Source: Bacteroidota bacterium
Lineage (GTDB): Bacteria > Bacteroidota > Bacteroidia > Chitinophagales > LD1
DNA: 64,000 bases
Direction: 5' to 3'
Assembly: GCA_947475165.1 (NCBI GenBank)
Contig: CANJLD010000004.1
Span: 122,824-186,823, forward strand
Both the position numbers and the translations under genes were made by a program. Below the pieces are notes generated by a model. It saw nothing but the letters and a program-made list of their open reading frames with translations. It was not told the origin of the DNA and did no database searches. Numbering within the stretch: the first letter of the stretch is position 1; each line of letters begins with the position of its first letter. Positions 59,556 through 64,000 of the stretch are shown here, in pieces.

Positions 59556-61544
59556 TTATTCTTTTATGCATCTGCAAGGAACGAATGATGTCCTTGTATA
59601 ATATGTCAATTGGTAATCATACCCAAACTTAAACGAAGTAATATTTCCATTTTCGTCTAAAGCAATGTAACCACCCGGAGAACCTGTAGAAAAATTTAAT
59701 TTCTTGCCGTAATCATCGGTTTGGTAAATTATTGGAAATGTTGTTTCAAATCCCGAACCTTTACCAACCAATAAAAGTTCGCCTGCCGCCTTTTTATCAC
59801 CGCCTAAAGTTTTTATTAGAGTTTCCCAATCAGTCGAGGTCGGTATTCTCCAGCCATTAGGACAAAGGCTTTTATTGTCATTATTTAGCCCATAAAGTAT
59901 TATTCCTTTTCCTACTTTTATGTCTTGCATTTTATTGTCAATGACAAGTTGATAGCTCTGATGAGATGGAATAATATTTAAGTCCGTAGCCATCCAAACC
60001 TGATTGCCAAGTTTAAATTCTTTTATAGCTGAAATAGCATCATTATTCATTTGTTTAATTTCATCTTCTTTTGATTTCAAGTAACTTATTGCATCATTAA
60101 CATTTGCTTTGACAAATGACGTTGAGGATTGTATTTCTGTTAGTTGGTTTAAAATAACCGATTGCCAAGATTTGCCAAAAGCACTTGAATTGAATGTCTT
60201 ATCAATAAATGCTTTCCAATTCTCTGTTTCACCAAGTGAAAGGCTTGTTAAGAATTTCAGATAATCATTAAATTCTAACTCACTTTTACCGATGTTAACA
60301 TATTTTCCATTTGGAATAGGTTCAGTTGTGAAATTAAAATTGAAATTTTTAGAAATCTGTAAAAATGCTTTGAGACCAGTTGTGTCGCCTTTATACAAGT
60401 ATGATTTTAATTGAAAGAAATATCTTGAATTAGAAAAGTTATTTATCTTTTCCCAATCAGTATTTAGGAATTGCCCTTTAGTATTTGTAGTTAAATTTAA
60501 GAATGAGTATTCTGATTTAACGTCTTTAAAATAAACGTTGTCAAGAACACGATAATTATTTTCATTCAAAACTTCACAGGTAATACTTGGTGAATATGCA
60601 AATTCATTATAATCGTCATTCTTATATGGCGTAACATCTTCACCAAAAGCATTTGAAAAAAATCGGACATCCAGATTTATGAAGTTTGCAGCTTCTTTCT
60701 TTAATCTACACAATTTTGTAATACTTAGGTTCTCATTTACTTTTTGAATACTAATCTTTGCTTCCCTTAATTCTGAATAAAACTGACCATATTCAATTTC
60801 AAAGTTATTGTCTGATTTTGTAAAATAGTTGTTAATTAGGTCGTTGTCTACTTCTATTTTATTGCCTTCAATTAATTTACCTGTCCCAATTTCCTTTATT
60901 TCATAATTGATAAGGTAGCCGTTATTGAAATTGTAGCTGTATGTATTTTTATTGTCATTGAATAGCCAATTGGCGTCAGCCAATTTGTTTTTGTATGAGC
61001 CTTTTAAGCTAAGATTTATTTTATCATTTTTCTTTCTTGTTGCTTCAATTGATGCCATTTCATCAGCAACGAAATTTTTCTTAACTATAAACACAGCCGA
61101 AGAAGTTCCACCTGGGGCTGGATAGCCCCAGGAATTTTTAACTGTCTTTGTTTGTGTCCAAATACCTTCTAATTTGTCATTCAAATAATTTTCTGTCGTG
61201 ATGTCGGTAATTTCTTTGAAAGGTGTGTTCTCTGTTACTTTAGGCCATTTCAATTCAGTTTTTACAACCGCCAATCCGTTATACCTACTGTAAAGTTGCT
61301 TTCGTGTCCAAAGTCCTGTTTTTTTGCCTTTTGAATATTTACCTGTGATTGTAATATTTTCAGTTGGGCAGTTAAAAGAAAAGTTACCGTCAATTACTCT
61401 TTCTCCATTCTGTTCAATGTATGTATATGTGGCTGTTCCGTCATTATTTCCAATGCTGTAAGGACCAGTAAATGTTTTTGGTGTCTGTTGTGCAAAAGCA
61501 TTTGATGCAAGTGCTAAAATTAAAATCGTAAATATTTTTTTCAT
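59556..61544 (-). CDS. Large secreted protein with FISUMP C-terminal domain
   Basis: A 662-residue secreted protein with signal peptide MKKIFTILILALASNAFAQ. The N-terminal part has MORN/YwqK-like repeats (ITGKYSKGKKTGLWTRK; NYLNDKLEGIWTQTK; LSLKGSYKNKLADANW). The C-terminal 150 residues form a Fibrobacter succinogenes major paralogous domain: GNQVWMATDLNI, GIILYGLNNDN, CPNGWRIPTSTDWETLIKTL and the final VPCRCIKE. FISUMP domains are found on lipoproteins and surface proteins without known function. No sorting domain is seen. It lies behind the stem-loop at 61.7 kb. Confidence 0.8.
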   Translation of the reverse strand: MKKIFTILILALASNAFAQQTPKTFTGPYSIGNNDGTATYTYIEQNGERVIDGNFSFNCPTENITITGKYSKGKKTGLWTRKQLYSRYNGLAVVKTELKWPKVTENTPFKEITDITTENYLNDKLEGIWTQTKTVKNSWGYPAPGGTSSAVFIVKKNFVADEMASIEATRKKNDKINLSLKGSYKNKLADANWLFNDNKNTYSYNFNNGYLINYEIKEIGTGKLIEGNKIEVDNDLINNYFTKSDNNFEIEYGQFYSELREAKISIQKVNENLSITKLCRLKKEAANFINLDVRFFSNAFGEDVTPYKNDDYNEFAYSPSITCEVLNENNYRVLDNVYFKDVKSEYSFLNLTTNTKGQFLNTDWEKINNFSNSRYFFQLKSYLYKGDTTGLKAFLQISKNFNFNFTTEPIPNGKYVNIGKSELEFNDYLKFLTSLSLGETENWKAFIDKTFNSSAFGKSWQSVILNQLTEIQSSTSFVKANVNDAISYLKSKEDEIKQMNNDAISAIKEFKLGNQVWMATDLNIIPSHQSYQLVIDNKMQDIKVGKGIILYGLNNDNKSLCPNGWRIPTSTDWETLIKTLGGDKKAAGELLLVGKGSGFETTFPIIYQTDDYGKKLNFSTGSPGGYIALDENGNITSFKFGYDYQLTYYTRTSFVPCRCIKE

Positions 61545-61695
61545 ATTGTTTGAATTTTAAAAAGTTCTACTTGTATGGCTTTGTAGTGTCGCCCCGTTTT
61601 TTGAATGGTCTCTAGTCTCCATTGCAAATTTTTTTGTCCACTTTTTATGGTGGTTTTCTTGTCTGTCCGTTTACGCTGTGGTGTCTCATAGCCTT

Positions 61696-61837
61696 GCCCA
61701 TAACGTTTTCGGGCTTGGCGAAGGTGGCGATTTTCACCACAAATGTTGATGCGGAGAACCAAACTTTGATTAACCACAAATGTGTCTGCGGAGCACTGAA
61801 CCGCCACTTTTGCCAAACCCGTGTTACCGGTTCGTGC
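61696..61837 (-). other. attC-like stem-loop (recombination-site candidate) B, with mixed cores
   Basis: Inner arms CGGGCTTGGCGAAGGTGGCG (61710-61729) and its partner at 61802-61821 match at 17 of 20. The outer cores do not match one another: GCCCATAAC (61696-61704) on one side and GTTACCGG (61823-61830) on the other. The second core is complementary to the sequence at 63862-63875 upstream of the DUF2075 gene, the first to the core at 58995. This is the pattern of two adjoining cassettes. The 310-bp gap 61545-61854 holds this and an upstream GTGGTTTTCTTGTCTGTC shared with 58.8 kb. Confidence 0.55.
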
Positions 61838-61854
61838 TTCATTTTCCGATGTCG

Positions 61855-63822
61855 TTATATATTCTGTATCCCGCATGATTGAAAGAAATTAAATGTTTGG
61901 TCATACAGTTCTTTTGGTCTTGTATGGTCAAGGTCGGCACCTTCTGGAATGTAAATTATTAGTCCTTGTCTGGCTCTTGTCAATAGCACTCTGTATGCAT
62001 TTTGCAAATATGTTTTGTCGTTTTCGTTGTGGATATTTTGCCACTTAGTCCCGGAAAAGTATTGACAATTCCATTTCCCATTTTCAAAATAATAGTTGAT
62101 ATCCCACGCCAAGCAAACCCAATCAATTTCTAATCCTTGTATATCAAATTCAGTTGCTATTTCTTCTAGAAAATATGAAGAACGAATATCATCAGAATTA
62201 TTCAAGAACCAATTAGGAGCAGATATTTCGTTTTTAACATCAATTCCTAAAGGTCTTAATCTTCTGCCGCCTGAACTTGCAACTAGTCCTATTCTTTCAC
62301 TTCCTTTTGCTTGAGTTCTCAACCATTTTTTTGCCGTTTTTAAATCTCTTGTAATTAAAATTGGAAAATCATTTTTGACTTCCGCTACAAGTGTATTTGC
62401 TCTTTCATGATTTGCTTCTAAAATTTCGTGCATTAACTCGGAAATTTTCTCTGAACGAAAAGACCTTACAGAAACTGATAAATGCAATTCATGTTTTTCA
62501 GTAGCTACTGATTGAACCCAATTTCTTAATTCAATGTCTGATAAATAATTATCGTCTGTAGAAATCAAATTTGAGTAATGAATATCCCAATGAGGATAGT
62601 TGTTTTTCAAAGAAGAAAGCCATTCAGAAACTCCAGCTTCACCAGTATTTATCTCTTGTCCACCACCGATTAAACAAATAATTGTACACCAGTCTTCATG
62701 TCTATCCATGACGCTGATTAAGAATTCGGGCTCTGACATATCAAAGTCTTCAACTCCTTTTTTTCTTTTCATAAAAGAACTTACTTGTTCTTTTGCCCAT
62801 GCTCTTTGTGCTTCGTCAAAAACTACAACTTTTTCAACTGGAGCTTTTTTAGAAATTAAATTGTCATCTCGAAAGTGATGAATATTTTGAATAAAAGCGT
62901 TAGCTTTTATTGCAGCAATTTTTTTTGTAAGTGGTTCACCATTTTCTTTTGAGGTTGCAACTTCATCTCTGGTTAATGCTTCTCTTAATACATCTACTAA
63001 TGGACCATTACCAGAAAGAAAAACTGCATGTTCATCTTCATCCGCTTTCATTCTTTCGTTAGCTATATTTAGCCCTGCTAGCGTTTTACCTGCACCAGGA
63101 ACTCCTGTCAAAAAGCAAATTGACTTTTTATTTTCTCTTTTTGCAGTCTCAATTATGTTGTTAATGCAGTCTGTTGTCTTTGATAGATTGATTGCTCCTG
63201 CATCGTGCCTTGAAATCTCTTTTACATTGTGTCCCTTGTAAAGAGCTTGTGCAGCTTCAATTATAGTTGGAGTAGGTTTGTAAATTGAATTTTCCCAGTC
63301 AGTAGCATTTATTTGTTTTCCGTTACTTTGTAAAAGTGTCTTTTTGATTACGGCACTTAAATTTTGTTGATTAGCTTTTAAAGGCTCAAATAAATTGTCA
63401 TCACTTGTAAATACGTTTTCTATCGGTTCTGCTTTTGTAGAAATCAACAAAGGGATTAATTTTTCATGATGGCTGCCTTCGTGAAAATTTTGCAAGTCCA
63501 AACAATAGTCAACTACTTGTTCTATTGAGTGTTTCTGATATTGATTGTCGCCAACTTTAAATTCTAAAACAAAAATTAGGTCGTTTATTATTAAAACATT
63601 GTCAACTCGTTTTCCCATACGAGGAATTGAAAACTCAAAATATATTTGCCCGTTGTCAACACTTTGTAGAGTGTCTTTGAGAATTGTTATTTGCTTAACC
63701 CAAGCGTTTTTTTGCAAGTCTTCAAGTGCATGATTGTGATGCAAACTTAACTGTCCAAGAATTCGAGTTTCATCATCCTTCAAGAAGTCCGAAATTGTAT
63801 TTGAGTAGTAACTTCTTGTCAT
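61855..63822 (-). CDS. DUF2075 nuclease-helicase
   Basis: A 655-residue protein. An N-terminal PD-(D/E)XK-type domain carries Asp74 (KRVDNVLI), Glu87 and Lys89 (VLEFKVG). A superfamily-1-like helicase/ATPase follows: Walker A TGVPGAGKT at 239-247, Walker B DEAQ at 336-339, and motif VI YRVLLTRARQGLIIYIP near 630. DUF2075 (COG3410) proteins of this layout are found in mobile regions and restriction-like contexts. A defence role is inference. The whole gene is bounded by complementary GTTACCGG/CCGGTAAC cores. Confidence 0.85.
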   Translation of the reverse strand: MTRSYYSNTISDFLKDDETRILGQLSLHHNHALEDLQKNAWVKQITILKDTLQSVDNGQIYFEFSIPRMGKRVDNVLIINDLIFVLEFKVGDNQYQKHSIEQVVDYCLDLQNFHEGSHHEKLIPLLISTKAEPIENVFTSDDNLFEPLKANQQNLSAVIKKTLLQSNGKQINATDWENSIYKPTPTIIEAAQALYKGHNVKEISRHDAGAINLSKTTDCINNIIETAKRENKKSICFLTGVPGAGKTLAGLNIANERMKADEDEHAVFLSGNGPLVDVLREALTRDEVATSKENGEPLTKKIAAIKANAFIQNIHHFRDDNLISKKAPVEKVVVFDEAQRAWAKEQVSSFMKRKKGVEDFDMSEPEFLISVMDRHEDWCTIICLIGGGQEINTGEAGVSEWLSSLKNNYPHWDIHYSNLISTDDNYLSDIELRNWVQSVATEKHELHLSVSVRSFRSEKISELMHEILEANHERANTLVAEVKNDFPILITRDLKTAKKWLRTQAKGSERIGLVASSGGRRLRPLGIDVKNEISAPNWFLNNSDDIRSSYFLEEIATEFDIQGLEIDWVCLAWDINYYFENGKWNCQYFSGTKWQNIHNENDKTYLQNAYRVLLTRARQGLIIYIPEGADLDHTRPKELYDQTFNFFQSCGIQNI

Positions 63823-63861
63823 TTAAATTTTCTTATTGTTAATTGTTGGTTTGTCGTCTTA

Positions 63862-63950
63862 GCATGACCGGTAACTACCTTATACACGCTATAAAACTTC
63901 CTTATATTTCTGTATTGGGATGTATTGGCGCAGTTTTATTGCGTATATAT
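63862..63950 (-). other. attC-like stem-loop (recombination-site candidate) A, eroded
   Basis: Core GACCGGTAAC (63866-63875) adjoins an arm, TTATACACGCTATAAAAC (63880-63897), that pairs at 15 of 18 positions with GTTTTATTGCGTATATAT (63933-63950). The outer core of the far side is not recognisable. On the minus strand it lies 40 bp before the DUF2075 ATG. The last 50 bases of the window hold no feature I can name. Confidence 0.4.
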
Positions 63951-64000
63951 TTTTCAATTAAATAAATGTTAATTGCCCCCTAAAATACAAATTAATTGCA

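Overview
The window is a 64-kb stretch of a Bacteroidota chromosome. Support for this: type IX secretion (T9SS) C-terminal sorting domains on two proteins, TonB-dependent receptors paired with a DUF5689 lipoprotein, many lipoproteins and AsmA/DUF1003/LysM proteins typical of the phylum, promoters of the TTTG-N19/21-TAnnTTTG type, and almost no Shine-Dalgarno sequences. A Chitinophagales/Sphingobacteriales-like lineage fits, but the species cannot be named from the sequence.

Layout. 1-8.5 kb: a minus-strand group (partial methyltransferase, lipoproteins, VOC protein), then pdxJ-plsC overlapping by four bases, a TolB-like propeller lipoprotein divergent from a TPR protein, and thrS. 8.5-10.3 kb: a DUF922-like putative protease, an RHH/PIN toxin-antitoxin pair with a clear promoter/operator, and a 21-bp tandem array. 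10.3-24 kb: carboxylesterase, AsmA, cytidine deaminase, DUF1003, acetyl-CoA synthetase, LysM protein, cold-shock protein, NrnA-like DHH phosphatase, a cyclophilin-FKBP fusion and L-serine dehydratase. 24-28.5 kb: a complete tripartite exporter operon (ATPase, adaptor, permease, TolC). 28.5-40 kb: thymidine kinase, a large T9SS-secreted PKD protein, a frameshifted phosphodiesterase, GtrA, a CDP-alcohol phosphatidyltransferase cut by an in-frame stop, pdhB, tRNA-His, a flippase and an L,D-transpeptidase. 40-51.8 kb: DUF5689 plus two TonB receptors behind rpe, a decayed ammonium transporter, hldD and a T9SS protein. 52-57.1 kb: infC, a PlsB-like acyltransferase, a 435-bp four-helix-bundle element with perfect 34-bp inverted ends, gpsA and an aldo/keto reductase. 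57.1-63.95 kb: an accessory region, visibly more AT-rich, of all-minus genes separated by large stem-loops.

The accessory region is the most interesting part. Its stem-loops sit directly after stop codons, carry complementary outer cores (GCCCATAAC/GTTATGGGC and ACCGGTAAC/GTTACCGGT), and one of them combines the core of its own upstream gene with the core of the next unit. That is the logic of an integron gene-cassette array, but no integrase is in the window. The cargo includes a DUF2075 nuclease-helicase and a second PD-(D/E)XK-like protein, so phage defence is a plausible role.

Genome-wide texture is also unusual: the palindrome ACCGGT occurs about 90 times by eye, almost all before 57.1 kb. 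There are dispersed nested palindromes, heptanucleotide tandem repeats and three arrays with a 21-bp period. One GTCATTGCGAG-type repeat has become part of the signal peptide of a TonB receptor.
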